Positions 43,377-53,137 of a stretch of DNA of 64,000 nucleotides are shown here, in pieces. Source of the DNA: Dechloromonas sp. CZR5. GTDB taxonomy: Bacteria; Pseudomonadota; Gammaproteobacteria; Burkholderiales; Rhodocyclaceae. Every line of letters begins with the position of its first letter. The first letter of the stretch is position 1. The notes below the pieces were generated by a model. The model was given only the letters and a program-made list of their open reading frames with translations, searched no databases and had not been told where the DNA came from. The stretch is taken from positions 1-64,000 of the forward strand of contig NZ_VUYQ01000007.1 of the NCBI RefSeq assembly GCF_008711155.1, given 5' to 3'. The position numbers were made by a program, and so were the translations under genes.

Positions 43377-45158
43377 TTATACCGCGCGTTCCTTGACGTA
43401 TCTCCCGGGTGCCGGCTCGATGGCCTTGTACTTGGTATTTCCCGGTTTGCGCGGTGCCCGCTGTTCTCCTGACAACGGTTTCAGCCAAGCGGCCCAATCA
43501 GCCCACCAGCTGCCCTTCCTTTCCTCTGCCGCCACCAGCCAGCCGTCGGCATCGGTTTTCACATCATCGTTGATCCAATAGCTGCGCTTGTTCTTGCTGA
43601 CCGGGTTGATCACGCCGGCGATATGGCCGGAAGCGCCCAGCACGAAGCGAACTTGGCCGCCCAGCAAGCGGGTGCTCTGGTAGGCCGACTGCCACGGCAC
43701 GATGTGATCCTCGCGGGTGGCCAGCAGATAGACCGGCATGTCGAGCTTGCCCAGATCGACCTGCTCACCGCACATGGTCAGCTTGCCCGGTACGCGCAGG
43801 TTGTTTTCCAGATACATGTTGCGCATGTACCAGGCGGCGAACGGCCCCGGCAGATTGGTCGAATCCGAGTTCCAGTACAGCAGGTCGAAAGCCTGCGGCT
43901 TCTGCCCCTTCAGGTAATTGCCGGTGACGTAGTTCCAGACCAGATCGTTGGCGCGCAGGAAGGAGAAGGTGTTCTGCAGGTCGCGGGCAGGCAGCAGGCC
44001 GCCCTGGCCGATCGTCGACTCGCGGGTTGCCACGCCTTGTTCGTCGATGAACAGGCCGATTTCGCCGGTATCGGAAAAGTCGAGCAGCGTGGTCAGCAAG
44101 GTCAGCGAGGCCACCAGGCTTTCGCCACGCGCCTTGAGTACCGCCAGCGCAGAGGTCAGGATGGTGCCGCCAACGCAGAAGCCCAGCGCGTTGACCTGCT
44201 TGACCTTGGTGATCTCACGAACTACCTGCAATGCGGCGATCGGGCCGTTTTCGAGATAATCGTCCCAGCCGAGATGGCCCTGCGCTTCCGTCGGGTTACG
44301 CCAGGAAATGAGAAAAACCGTGTTGCCCTGCTCAACGGCGTAGCGGATCAGCGAATTGTCCGGTTGCAGGTCCATGATGTAGAACTTGTTGATGCACGGC
44401 GGCACCATGAGCAGCGGACGCGTCCCCACCTTGGGAGTCAGCGGCGCATACTGGATCAGTTGCATCACGTCGTTTTCAAAGACCACCGCGCCGGCCGTGG
44501 TGGCGATATTCCTGCCCACCTCAAACACCGACTCGTCGGTCATCGAAATACGGCCTTTTTCGAAGTCCTTGATCAGATTGTTGATGCCGTCGGTGATGCT
44601 CTGCCCCTTGGTCTCGATGGCCAGTTTGATGAACTCGGGATTGGTCGCGGCAAAATTCGATGGCGCCATGGCATCGGCCATCTGGCGCGCCAGGAAACGC
44701 ATGCGCTCCCTGGCCTTGTCATCCTGGGCCGGAATCACCTCGACCATCTGCTTCAGATACTGGGTATTGAGCAGGTAAGCCTGATGCAGGTAATCGTAGA
44801 TCGGGCTTTCCTTCCACTCCGGCGCGGAAAAACGTCGGTCACCCGGCTCCGGCGCTACCTTGAAAGCAGGTTCCTGGCCCTGCTGCTTGGCAAGGACTGA
44901 CTGCCACAGCGACATTTGCTGATCCATGAACTGTTTCTGCAGCGCACTCAGGGCCTGCGGGTCGGCAACCGGCGGCGGCATGGCAGCGGACTGACCGCCC
45001 GACTTGCCGAGATAATCCATGAACTGCTGCATCATGTTTTGCCCTGCCTGCATGAACTGCGCGGCAGAACCCATGAAAGCGTCGTTGTTGTTCGATCCCT
45101 GCGCCATGGGAAATCTCGTATCTGTAGTTTCGGGGGCTTGAGCTTTTGGATTCTGCAT
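43377..45158 (-). CDS. phaC: Class I PHA synthase PhaC
   Basis: 593 residues. The lipase-like box with catalytic Cys is ALGFCVGGTILTSALA; the Asp is in VYLLATREDHIVPW and the His in GASGHIAGVINP. The N-terminal region (PHB synthase N domain) includes DRRFSAPEWKESPIYDYLHQ. It polymerises (R)-hydroxyacyl-CoA. ATG 45158 (MQNPKAQAPE) has GCGGGT before it; an ATG 17 codons later (MAQGSNNN) is also possible. First gene of phaC-phaB-phaB. Confidence 0.94.
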   Translation of the reverse strand: MQNPKAQAPETTDTRFPMAQGSNNNDAFMGSAAQFMQAGQNMMQQFMDYLGKSGGQSAAMPPPVADPQALSALQKQFMDQQMSLWQSVLAKQQGQEPAFKVAPEPGDRRFSAPEWKESPIYDYLHQAYLLNTQYLKQMVEVIPAQDDKARERMRFLARQMADAMAPSNFAATNPEFIKLAIETKGQSITDGINNLIKDFEKGRISMTDESVFEVGRNIATTAGAVVFENDVMQLIQYAPLTPKVGTRPLLMVPPCINKFYIMDLQPDNSLIRYAVEQGNTVFLISWRNPTEAQGHLGWDDYLENGPIAALQVVREITKVKQVNALGFCVGGTILTSALAVLKARGESLVASLTLLTTLLDFSDTGEIGLFIDEQGVATRESTIGQGGLLPARDLQNTFSFLRANDLVWNYVTGNYLKGQKPQAFDLLYWNSDSTNLPGPFAAWYMRNMYLENNLRVPGKLTMCGEQVDLGKLDMPVYLLATREDHIVPWQSAYQSTRLLGGQVRFVLGASGHIAGVINPVSKNKRSYWINDDVKTDADGWLVAAEERKGSWWADWAAWLKPLSGEQRAPRKPGNTKYKAIEPAPGRYVKERAV

Positions 45159-45285
45159 ACCCGCTTTCACGCTGTCAATGCATTTGCATGCATAATTCTG
45201 GCGCCGGGGACACCCTCGCTCCGTACATTGTTGCAATCAACCAGGCTCTTGAAATGATTTACTCGCCTCGCTGCGACGCCATGCC

Positions 45286-45504
45286 ATGTCGCTTGTACTG
45301 ATCATCGTCATCGGGTGGCTTTACGTCACCGTTCTGGTCGCCGCCAACGAGCCGACCGTCATATCCGGGATCATTTCCTTTTTGTTCTATGGCGCCCTGC
45401 CCTGCGGCCTCCTGCTCTACTTCGCGGGATCGCGGGTACGCAGGGAACGCCAGCGCTTCAAGGAAATAATGGCGGAGAAGAACCGCCAGGATACGAACCC
45501 TTAG
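45286..45504 (+). CDS. Small membrane protein (72 aa)
   Basis: Two hydrophobic segments (LVLIIVIGWLYVTVLVAANE and VISGIISFLFYGALPCGLLL) and a basic, hydrophilic tail (RVRRERQRFKEIMAEKNRQD). No sure family. It is divergent from phaC and convergent with the ZIP transporter. Confidence 0.6.
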   Translation: MSLVLIIVIGWLYVTVLVAANEPTVISGIISFLFYGALPCGLLLYFAGSRVRRERQRFKEIMAEKNRQDTNP

Positions 45505-45531
45505 GACAGTCTCGCTGCCCCCGGGTCGTGC

Positions 45532-46299
45532 CTATTCGCCGACCAATGCCCTGACCAGGACGATGGAAGCGATGCCAGACCCGATGAGCAGAACCTGCTG
45601 CAGTGTCGCCTTCAGTTCCGTGCGTTTGTGCAGCCCCGGTATCAGGTCGGCAACCGCGACGTAGATCATGCTGGCCGCAGCCAGGCCGAGCAGGGTCGGA
45701 ATCCATTCGGTCAGTTCCGACAGGGCGAAATAGGCCAGCATTGCACCGGCCAGTGTCGCCAGGCTGGACAACAGGTTGAAGGCCAGCGCCTTGAGCTTGC
45801 TGTAGCCGGAATGCAGGAGAATCAGGTAATCGCCGACTTCCTGCGGAATTTCGTGGGCAATGATGGCGAGCGCCGTAACAATCCCGAGTTCGGTGTTTTC
45901 CAGAAAAGCCGCGGCGATGAGGATGCCGTCTACGAAGTTGTGGAATGTATCGCCGACAAGGATCAGGAGACCCGAGCGCCCATGGTCGTGAGCCGGGGCA
46001 TGGGCTTCGTGCGCCTCGCAGTGATCGTGGTGGCAATGCCGCCAGAGCACCAGTTTTTCAAGAACGAAAAAGACCATGATCCCGAAGAGCACGGTGGCCG
46101 CCATCTTGTGCGGATCGCCATGCTCGAGCGCATGCGGCAGAATTTCCAGGAATGCCGCGCCAAGCAAGGCACCGATAGCGTACGAGATCAGGATATTGAC
46201 CCGATGGACCCCGACCGAGAGGCTCAGTGCCGCCGCGGCAGCAACGCTCAGCGCGCCGCCGGCCAGAGATACGGCAATGATCCAGGATAATGTGCTCAC
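45532..46299 (-). CDS. ZIP-family metal transporter
   Basis: 255 residues with about eight membrane helices. The His-rich cytoplasmic loop HCHHDHCEAHEAHAPAHDHG and the metal-path motifs GDTFHNFVDGILIAAAF and AIIAHEIPQEVGDYLILL are characteristic of ZIP proteins for zinc or iron uptake. Located 28 bp downstream of pgeF on the same strand. Confidence 0.92.
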   Translation of the reverse strand: MSTLSWIIAVSLAGGALSVAAAAALSLSVGVHRVNILISYAIGALLGAAFLEILPHALEHGDPHKMAATVLFGIMVFFVLEKLVLWRHCHHDHCEAHEAHAPAHDHGRSGLLILVGDTFHNFVDGILIAAAFLENTELGIVTALAIIAHEIPQEVGDYLILLHSGYSKLKALAFNLLSSLATLAGAMLAYFALSELTEWIPTLLGLAAASMIYVAVADLIPGLHKRTELKATLQQVLLIGSGIASIVLVRALVGE

Positions 46300-46327
46300 G
46301 AATGTCGGCCTGATGCAAAGCGCCGGA

Positions 46328-47068
46328 TTATACGCCGTCGGCAGCCAGCCAGATCAGCGTCGCCATGCGACCGGTCACGCCGTCGCGACGGTAGGAGAAA
46401 TATCGTTCGCCGTCGCTGACCGTACACAGCCCCCCGCCGTGAATCGATGTCAGACCGGCTGCACGCAGGCGGTGCTTCGCCAGCAGATAGATATCGGCCA
46501 GCCACTTGCCCGGAGACGAGGGTACAAATGCCTCCGCAGCGCCAGGATTGCTACCAATGAATGCTGCCCGAACCTCGTCACCCACCTCGAAGCGGGCCGG
46601 CCCGATCGCCGGCCCCAGCCAGGTCAGCAACTCGCCCGGCGCTACGGCCATGGCGGCGATGGTCGCCTCCAGCACGCCTGCCTGAAGGCCGCGCCAGCCG
46701 GCATGGGCCGCTGCCACGACCGTCCCGGCACGGTTGCAGAATAGCACCGGCAGGCAATCGGCCGTCATGACCACACAGACTGCCCCTGATTGGCGGGCAA
46801 AAGCGGCATCCGCCTCGATGACCGGGGAAACGTCCGGCATCGCCTCAACCACCTGCGTACCATGCACCTGTTTGAGCCAGGCCGGCTCACCCGGCAAGCG
46901 GCTGCGCAAGCGTGCACGATTTACCAGGACGCAGGCCGGATCATCGCCGACGTGATCGCCGAGATTCAGACTATCCCACGGCGCAGCACTGCAGCCACCA
47001 CGGCGCGTCGTTTGCATGGCGCGCACCGTGGCCGGAGCCGGCCAATCGGGAAGCACCCACTCATCCAT
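46328..47068 (-). CDS. pgeF: Peptidoglycan editing factor PgeF (YfiH family)
   Basis: 246 residues. Family motifs: WLKQVHGTQVVE, VMTADCLPVLFCN and AAAHAGWRGLQAGVLEATI, with the conserved His/Cys/His set, and FSYRRDGVTGRMATLIWL at the end. Once called multicopper laccase-like; PgeF is now known to remove wrongly built muropeptide precursors. It overlaps the 3' end of rluD by 8 bp, as in many proteobacteria. Confidence 0.92.
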   Translation of the reverse strand: MDEWVLPDWPAPATVRAMQTTRRGGCSAAPWDSLNLGDHVGDDPACVLVNRARLRSRLPGEPAWLKQVHGTQVVEAMPDVSPVIEADAAFARQSGAVCVVMTADCLPVLFCNRAGTVVAAAHAGWRGLQAGVLEATIAAMAVAPGELLTWLGPAIGPARFEVGDEVRAAFIGSNPGAAEAFVPSSPGKWLADIYLLAKHRLRAAGLTSIHGGGLCTVSDGERYFSYRRDGVTGRMATLIWLAADGV

Positions 47069-48017
47069 AGCGCAGGGTATCGAGCAGGTTCCGCATATCC
47101 TCGGGCATCGGCACCTCCCATTGCATCTTGAGGCCGGTCAGCGGATGAACGAGGCCGAGCCGCGTGGCATGCAGCGCCTGACGCGGGAACGCCGGCAGCT
47201 TGGGGTTGTTCTTGCCATATACCGGATCGCCGACCAGGGGATGGTTGATCGAAGCGAGATGGACACGAATCTGGTGGGTTCGCCCGGTTTCCAGCGAACA
47301 CTCGACGAAGGTGCAGTAGGGGAAGGAATCGAGAACGCGATACCAGGTCAAGGCCGGCTTTCCGCCACGGTTCTCCGGAACGACCGCCATCTTGATGCGC
47401 TGCGTCGGGTGCCGGCCGATAGGCGAATCGACTCCGCCGTCCTTCTTGATCACGCCCGCCGCAAAGGCCAGGTAAATACGCTTGACGGTCCGCGCCTGCA
47501 ACTGGCGAACCAGATCGGTCTGCGCCTCCAGGGTCTTGGCGACCACCATCAATCCGCTGGTGTCCTTGTCCAGCCGGTGGACGATACCGGCTCGAGGAAT
47601 CAGGTCGATGCCCGGCACATGGTGCAGCAGGGCGTTCATCAGCGTTCCGCTCCAGTTGCCGCTGCCGGGATGGACGACCAGGCCGGCAGGCTTGTTGATC
47701 ACCAGCAGCGTCTCATCCTCGTAAACGACGTCGAGCGGAATGTCTTCAGGCTGGTCAACCTGATTGCGGGCCTCTTCCGGCTCTTCAATCAGCAGCACCT
47801 GGCCGCCCAGCAGTTTCCGCTTGGTCTCGGTTTCCAACTTGTCATCGACCAGCACGCAGCCATCCTTGACCCAGCCCTGCAAACGATTGCGCGAATGCTG
47901 GGGCAACAGGTCGGCCAGCACCTGATCGAGCCGACGGCCGGTGGATGCCTCGGGAACGGTCAGGCGGAGCGGTTCAGTTCGGCTATAATCGCCGGAATCT
48001 TCAATAGGATCATTCAT
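47061..48017 (-). CDS. rluD: 23S rRNA pseudouridine synthase RluD
   Basis: 318 residues: S4 domain (RRLDQVLADLLPQHSRNRLQ), catalytic domain with Asp in RAGIVHRLDKDTSGLMVVAK, KPAGLVVHPGSGNWSGTL and ETGRTHQIRVHLASINHPLV. It makes the pseudouridines of helix 69 (E. coli 1911/1915/1917). ATG 48017 (MNDPIED) lies only 2 bp from the divergent bamD start. Confidence 0.94.
   Translation of the reverse strand: MNDPIEDSGDYSRTEPLRLTVPEASTGRRLDQVLADLLPQHSRNRLQGWVKDGCVLVDDKLETETKRKLLGGQVLLIEEPEEARNQVDQPEDIPLDVVYEDETLLVINKPAGLVVHPGSGNWSGTLMNALLHHVPGIDLIPRAGIVHRLDKDTSGLMVVAKTLEAQTDLVRQLQARTVKRIYLAFAAGVIKKDGGVDSPIGRHPTQRIKMAVVPENRGGKPALTWYRVLDSFPYCTFVECSLETGRTHQIRVHLASINHPLVGDPVYGKNNPKLPAFPRQALHATRLGLVHPLTGLKMQWEVPMPEDMRNLLDTLRYG
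47984..47989 (+). promoter_or_regulatory. Putative bamD -10 element inside rluD
   Basis: TATAAT, 30 bases before the bamD ATG and within the rluD coding start. No clear -35 is seen. Because the two start codons are 2 bp apart, each gene's promoter must lie in the other gene. Confidence 0.45.
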
Positions 48018-48019
48018 AG

Positions 48020-48841
48020 ATGCGAAGTTTACCCGCATTCCCGTCTTTCCCTGCCCTCATCCGCACATTGCTGGCACTATTTGTGGCGACCCTCATTGCG
48101 GGCTGCGGCACCTCGGAAAAATACGACGAGACCAGCGGCTGGTCTGCCAGCAAACTTTACTCCGAGGCAAAGGATGCCCAGGGCGAAGGCGCATGGGACA
48201 AATCGGCCAAGTATCTGGAAAAGCTGGAGGCCCGTTTTCCTTACGGCCGCTACGCCCAGCAGGCGCAGCTCGAACTGGGCTACGTGTACTGGAAGGCGAA
48301 CGAGTCCGGTTCCGCCCTCGCTGCCTGCGACCGCTTCATCAAGCTGCACCCCAGCCATCCGGCGGTCGACTACGTCTATTACCTGAAGGGCCTGATCAAC
48401 TTCAACGAAGATCTCGGCCTGACGGCATACGTCAGTTCGCAGGATCCCACCGAGCGTGACCCGAAAGCCGCCCGTGAATCGTTCGAAGCCTTCAAGGAAC
48501 TGGTAACCCGCTTCCCGAACAGCAAATACACGCCGGATGCGACGCTGCGCATGAACTACCTGGTCAACGCCATGGCATCGCTTGAAGTCCACGTTGCGCG
48601 CTACTACGTGAAGCGGGGTGCATACATTGCCGCGGCCAACCGCGCCCAGTACGCAATCAAGACCTATCCGCAGGCACCGGCCATCGAAGAAGCGATGTTC
48701 ATCATGCTCACCGCCTACGACAAACTGGGCATGACCGATTTGCGTGACGACGCGGACCGCGTGATGAAGAAGAACTTCCCGAACAGCCGTTTCTACAAGG
48801 ATGGCCTGGAACGCAAGACCGCCTGGTGGAAGCTCTGGTAA
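48020..48841 (+). CDS. bamD: Outer-membrane assembly lipoprotein BamD
   Basis: 273 residues. Signal peptide with lipobox LIAGCGTSE, then five TPR-like repeats (KYLEKLEARFPYGRYAQQAQ, ACDRFIKLHPSHPAVDYVYY, FKELVTRFPNSKYTPDATLR). It is the essential lipoprotein of the BAM complex. The conserved neighbourhood of divergent rluD-pgeF supports it. Confidence 0.95.
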   Translation: MRSLPAFPSFPALIRTLLALFVATLIAGCGTSEKYDETSGWSASKLYSEAKDAQGEGAWDKSAKYLEKLEARFPYGRYAQQAQLELGYVYWKANESGSALAACDRFIKLHPSHPAVDYVYYLKGLINFNEDLGLTAYVSSQDPTERDPKAARESFEAFKELVTRFPNSKYTPDATLRMNYLVNAMASLEVHVARYYVKRGAYIAAANRAQYAIKTYPQAPAIEEAMFIMLTAYDKLGMTDLRDDADRVMKKNFPNSRFYKDGLERKTAWWKLW

Positions 48842-48861
48842 GCCAACGAAGCTGATCAAAG

Positions 48862-48890
48862 AAAAATGCCCGCACAACGCGGGCATTTTT
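48862..48890 (+). terminator. terminator after bamD
   Basis: Perfect 12-bp stem AAAAATGCCCGC-ACAAC-GCGGGCATTTTT, then TT. The rest up to 49014 shows no gene. Confidence 0.9.
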
Positions 48891-49014
48891 TTGTGGGGCA
48901 TTGCCTTGCGCAAGCTCTACCTGACGACCGGCCCGCAAACGGACCGGCAAGCAACCCCGCTTTATCACGCCGGCACGCCCCGGGCCACAACGACCTGCAG
49001 TCCGGCCGAGGACG

Positions 49015-51393
49015 TCAACTCCCCTGCTTGATCGCCAAAATCGCCTGATTGCGCAAGGTACGCAGCAATTGCAGTTCCTTTTCAGGAATCGCGATACCGC
49101 CCGGCTCGTCGCGATCGGCATAGATCAGCGCCACCGGATTGTTCTTGATGTTGAGCGGAAACAGAACGAAGGAATGCGCGGGCACCGCCTTGCGATACCA
49201 GTCCGGAATCCGGCTGGCGATCTTCGGATCGTCGATGTCGCTGATCAGGATATCGACTCCCTTCGACGTGGCCGCGTGAAAAATGTCCGGAGTGAAACTC
49301 AGCGTGAAACGAAAGGCACGTGCCACCTCATTGGCATCCGGGCCGAAACCGAAACGTCCCTGCATGACCCCGGCCTTGGCATCGCGAATGCACAGCACGA
49401 CGCGTCGAAACCCCATGGCCCGATACATGGTTTCGAGAATGATGCGCAAGATGTCGTTGAGCTGAAAACCGTCGATCAGCGTATTGCTGATATCCTGAAT
49501 TCCGGCCGTCAGAACCGCCTGGGCATCGACCTGCGGTTCGCCATTGCCGCCTCCGCCGCCGGCCAGCGGGTCGGGCTCCAGCAACACGGTGCTGTCTGCA
49601 TAGTTCGTATCATGCCCCTCCGCTCCGGCGGGCGAATCGACTGCCGCTCCCTTGGCAAAAAGACGCATCTGTTTGCCGAACGTCGTCTGCTGCAGGTTGA
49701 GATGAACGACGCGGGCAAAATCGGCCACCTCCTCGACGGCACGCTGAACCGTTCGGAGTATGTCCGTCTGGTCCAGGGCGACGGCCTCGGCATAGCGCGC
49801 CATGGTCCGCTTCAACTCACGGTCACGCGCCTCGGGTGTGGCCTGGGCGATGACGTCGCACAATTCGTTGGAGAATCCGGCAAGGACGCGCAGACGATCT
49901 TCCTGCTGCACCGGAGTGCGGACCGGACCGGCCGGCAAGCTCCGTATGGTACTGACGATCAGCGGCGGGAAGCCCCACTGGCGTGCGATGGCGACACCCA
50001 GTTCCTCGAACGAAATGCCCAGAACCTGGCGGGCGGCGAGTTCCTCGGAACATGTCTTTTGCGCGATGATCCGGCGAATTTCGTCGGACTCCTCGGGAAA
50101 ATAGTATTGCGACAGCAAGCGCCCCAGGCTGTGGAAAAGCGAGCAGATGAACGACTGCTCGAGGTCGCGCATCTGCGCAGCGGCCCCGATATCCTTGGAC
50201 AGTACGCCAGCCAGGTTCGCGCGCAGGAAATCTTCCTTCAGCTGGTTGGCATTCCCCTTGTTCTGGAGGTGCTCGAACAGCAATACGGTAATCGCGATGT
50301 TGCGGACCGCTTCGAAACCGAGAACCACCACTGCCCGCGACACCGTACTGACGCTCCCGCCGCCAGCCGGCCTGAAGTAGGCCGAGTTCACCAGGCGCAG
50401 CAGTTTGTTGGTCAGCGCGAAATCCTTGAGGATGGTGTTCGATAGCTTGTCGATACTCTCGGTTTCGCTATTGGCGATCCGGTTGATGGCGGTGACCGAT
50501 TCGGAGAGCGCGGGAAAATCGCTCTTGTGACGCATCCGGCGGAGCAGGAAGTCGATGGTCGATTGCCGGCTCCCCGTCGCCGGCAGGTCGTCCTCCGGCT
50601 CAAGGTAGTTGTCGAGCGCCTCGGCAAACTGGGCCGCCGTCTGGAAGCGCAGCGCCGGGTCCCGCGCGACCGCTTTCAACAGGATGGGGCGCAGGCGATC
50701 ATCGACCCCCGTTCCCTCGGGCAGCGTCAGATCGACACTCGTAATGCGCTTGAGCACCGCCTGTAGACTGTCGCCGACAAAGGCACGCTGGCCGACAAGC
50801 ATTTCGAACAATATCGCGCCCGCCGAGAAAACATCGGAACGTTCGCTGATCTCGCGATTCAGGATGTACTCGGGCGCCATGTACGCCGGCGTCCCGATAA
50901 TCTGCTCAGCCTCGTCACCCGTCGCATCGAGGCGCGCAGCAATGCCGAAATCCATGACCCGTGGCGTACCGTCGTCGTCGAGCAGAATGTTCGATGGCTT
51001 CAGGTCGCGGTGGATGATTCCCTGGGCATGGGCGTGGGACACCGCATCGAGAATGGGGCGCATGATGCTGACGGCCTTGACCGGTGGCAAGGCCCCACTC
51101 TGCGCCAGGAATTCCGCGAGGTTCTTGCCTGGCACGTATTCGAACACGAGGTAGAGATCCCCTCCCTCCTCGCCTGCCTCGAAAATCGGCACGATACCGG
51201 GATGGCGCATGCGCCCGACAGCCCGCGCTTCGGCTAGCAGACTCTGGTTATGAAGCGGATCGGGACGCGCGAAATGCAGGGTCTTGATGGCAATTTCGCG
51301 TTGCAACTGGGGATCGAATCCCAGATAGACGACGCTCTGCGCCCCCCGCCCCAACTCTCTTTTGACTTCGAAACGCCCAATCTTTCGGCTCAT
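49015..51393 (-). CDS. Ser/Thr protein kinase-HDOD-GAF protein
   Basis: 792 residues. N-terminal Hanks kinase: glycine loop LGRGAQSVVYLG, Lys37 (IAIKTL), HRDLKPSNILLDDD, DFG in VMDFGIAA and GTPAYMAPEYI, all intact. Middle HDOD domain (about 290-480): NKLLRLVNSAYFRP, VVVLGFEAVRNIAI. C-terminal GAF domain (about 620-790): LNDILRIILETMYRAMGFRR to NPVALIYADRDEPGG. No membrane segment, so a cytoplasmic kinase with a sensing GAF. Substrates are unknown. Its ATG overlaps the end of the DUF3293 gene (ATGA). Confidence 0.93.
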   Translation of the reverse strand: MSRKIGRFEVKRELGRGAQSVVYLGFDPQLQREIAIKTLHFARPDPLHNQSLLAEARAVGRMRHPGIVPIFEAGEEGGDLYLVFEYVPGKNLAEFLAQSGALPPVKAVSIMRPILDAVSHAHAQGIIHRDLKPSNILLDDDGTPRVMDFGIAARLDATGDEAEQIIGTPAYMAPEYILNREISERSDVFSAGAILFEMLVGQRAFVGDSLQAVLKRITSVDLTLPEGTGVDDRLRPILLKAVARDPALRFQTAAQFAEALDNYLEPEDDLPATGSRQSTIDFLLRRMRHKSDFPALSESVTAINRIANSETESIDKLSNTILKDFALTNKLLRLVNSAYFRPAGGGSVSTVSRAVVVLGFEAVRNIAITVLLFEHLQNKGNANQLKEDFLRANLAGVLSKDIGAAAQMRDLEQSFICSLFHSLGRLLSQYYFPEESDEIRRIIAQKTCSEELAARQVLGISFEELGVAIARQWGFPPLIVSTIRSLPAGPVRTPVQQEDRLRVLAGFSNELCDVIAQATPEARDRELKRTMARYAEAVALDQTDILRTVQRAVEEVADFARVVHLNLQQTTFGKQMRLFAKGAAVDSPAGAEGHDTNYADSTVLLEPDPLAGGGGGNGEPQVDAQAVLTAGIQDISNTLIDGFQLNDILRIILETMYRAMGFRRVVLCIRDAKAGVMQGRFGFGPDANEVARAFRFTLSFTPDIFHAATSKGVDILISDIDDPKIASRIPDWYRKAVPAHSFVLFPLNIKNNPVALIYADRDEPGGIAIPEKELQLLRTLRNQAILAIKQGS

Positions 51394-51821
51394 TTTTCGA
51401 TTTCTTCAATCCAGACCAGATGCGGCACGCCGTCGGCCCCCCCGCTGATAAGCGCATTCTGCCCGTAATCCCCGGCCAATGCACAGGCATCCTCCTCGGC
51501 CAGATCGGGAACGAAACAGCTTTCTTCCTGCGGTGCATCAGGCGCATCCGGCAGGTTCTGGGCCGCATAAGGCTCGTAGTTCCCCTCCAGCAGATCGCAC
51601 TCAAGCGCAGCCTGCCGCTCGGCATTGACCGACTCGTCAGTCGCGACGGAGCCCGGGTTGTAAGCGGTTATCACCGCAAACCGGGTACAACCGGCGGTCT
51701 CCAGCCAACACCGCAATGCCTCGCTGGCTTGGCCGACCCTCAGGTCGCACAGGCCGCCGGGCAGGAATACCCGGTAGGTCGTTGCCCTGTAGGCCGCATC
51801 AAGCTCACTCGTCTTCGCCAT
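51390..51821 (-). CDS. DUF3293 protein
   Basis: 143 residues: AAYRATTYRVFLPGGLCDLR and FAVITAYNPGS are the DUF3293 signature; the rest is acidic (EEDACALAGDYG). Function unknown. It overlaps rmuC by 17 bp upstream and the kinase by 4 bp downstream, so the three are one transcript. Confidence 0.85.
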   Translation of the reverse strand: MAKTSELDAAYRATTYRVFLPGGLCDLRVGQASEALRCWLETAGCTRFAVITAYNPGSVATDESVNAERQAALECDLLEGNYEPYAAQNLPDAPDAPQEESCFVPDLAEEDACALAGDYGQNALISGGADGVPHLVWIEEIEK

Positions 51822-53130
51822 CGAAATCCGCCCCCCCGATCAGTTGTTCCGAATCCGCCACCGGCAAGGCCTCGACTTCCTTCAGCTTGCGCGACAGCTG
51901 TCGCGTCCGCGTCTCGGCCTTGGCGATGCTGTTGCTCGCTTCGTCGAGCTTCTTCCGCGTGTGCGCCAGCGCTTCACCGAACTTGCCAAACTCGGTCTTC
52001 ACCGCCCCCAGCACGGCCCACACCTCGGCCGAGCGTTGCTCGATGGCCAGCGTGCGGAAGCCCATTTGCAGGCTGTTCAACATCGCTGCCAGCGTGGTCG
52101 GGCCAGCTAGGCTGACACGATAGTTGCGCTGCAGCACCTCGGCCAAGCCGGGGCGGCGCAGCGCCTCGGCATACAGCCCCTCGATAGGCAGGTAAAGGAT
52201 GGCAAAGTCCGTGGTATGCGGCGGCGCGACGTATTTTTCGCGGATGCTCTTCGCCTCGTTCTTCAGGCGCACCTCGATGGCCTTGGCCGCCTCCTCGATG
52301 GCGGCCGGCTCCTGCGCATCGATCAGGCGCTGGTAATCCTCGATGGGGAATTTGGCATCGAGCGGCAACCAGACCTCGGCCCCGTCTTCCTTACCCGGCA
52401 GGCGGATGGCGAAATCGACACGCTCGCCGCTCCCCGGCTTGGTCGCCACATTGGCGGCGAATTGATCGGCGGTGAGCAATTGTTCGAGCAAGGCCGAGAG
52501 TTGTACCTCGCCCCAGGTACCACGCGTCTTGACGTTGGTCAGCACGCGCTTGAGGTCGCCCACCCCGGCAGCCAGGGTCTGCATTTCACCGAGACCGCGA
52601 TGCACCTGCTCCAGACGGTCGCTGACCAGCTTGAACGATTCGCCCAGGCGCTGCTCCAGCGTGGCGTGCAGCTTTTCATCGACGGTTCGGCGCATCTCCT
52701 CGAGCTTGTTGGCATTGTCGGCCTGCATCGCCGTCAGGCGGCCCTCGACGGTCAGCTTCAGGCGCTCGAAACGTTCGTCGAGCCCCAGCGAAAAGCGGTT
52801 CAGTTCGCGGGCGAAGGCTTCCAGGCGCTCGGCCTGCAGCGCCCCGAACTGACCGACCTGCGTGGTCACCGCCTGACTGAGCAAGGTGGAGGACTGGGCG
52901 CGCTCCTCGCGATCACGAAACGCTTCTTCCGCATCTTCGCGGCGACCGCGCGCCAACTCCTCGCGCAACTCCCGCTCCAGGCGCATCAAGCCTTTTTCCT
53001 GCGTCTCCTGCAGGACGCGGAAACGCTGCTCGTCGTCCTGCCTGCGGTTGCCCCGCAACAACACCGCCACCTGCAACAGGATGACCACCATCATGCCGGC
53101 CATGACAGCCAGCCCCATCGTTTCACTCAT
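51805..53130 (-). CDS. rmuC: RmuC-family protein
   Basis: 441 residues. One N-terminal membrane helix (LAVMAGMMVVILLQVAVLL), a long coiled coil (about 25-180), then the RmuC domain: LKRVLTNVKTRGTWGEVQLS, PLDAKFPIEDYQRLIDAQEP, IREKYVAPPHTTDFAILYLP. RmuC limits recombination-linked inversions; its nuclease-like fold is predicted only. Confidence 0.93.
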   Translation of the reverse strand: MSETMGLAVMAGMMVVILLQVAVLLRGNRRQDDEQRFRVLQETQEKGLMRLERELREELARGRREDAEEAFRDREERAQSSTLLSQAVTTQVGQFGALQAERLEAFARELNRFSLGLDERFERLKLTVEGRLTAMQADNANKLEEMRRTVDEKLHATLEQRLGESFKLVSDRLEQVHRGLGEMQTLAAGVGDLKRVLTNVKTRGTWGEVQLSALLEQLLTADQFAANVATKPGSGERVDFAIRLPGKEDGAEVWLPLDAKFPIEDYQRLIDAQEPAAIEEAAKAIEVRLKNEAKSIREKYVAPPHTTDFAILYLPIEGLYAEALRRPGLAEVLQRNYRVSLAGPTTLAAMLNSLQMGFRTLAIEQRSAEVWAVLGAVKTEFGKFGEALAHTRKKLDEASNSIAKAETRTRQLSRKLKEVEALPVADSEQLIGGADFDGEDE

Positions 53131-53137
53131 CGACTGC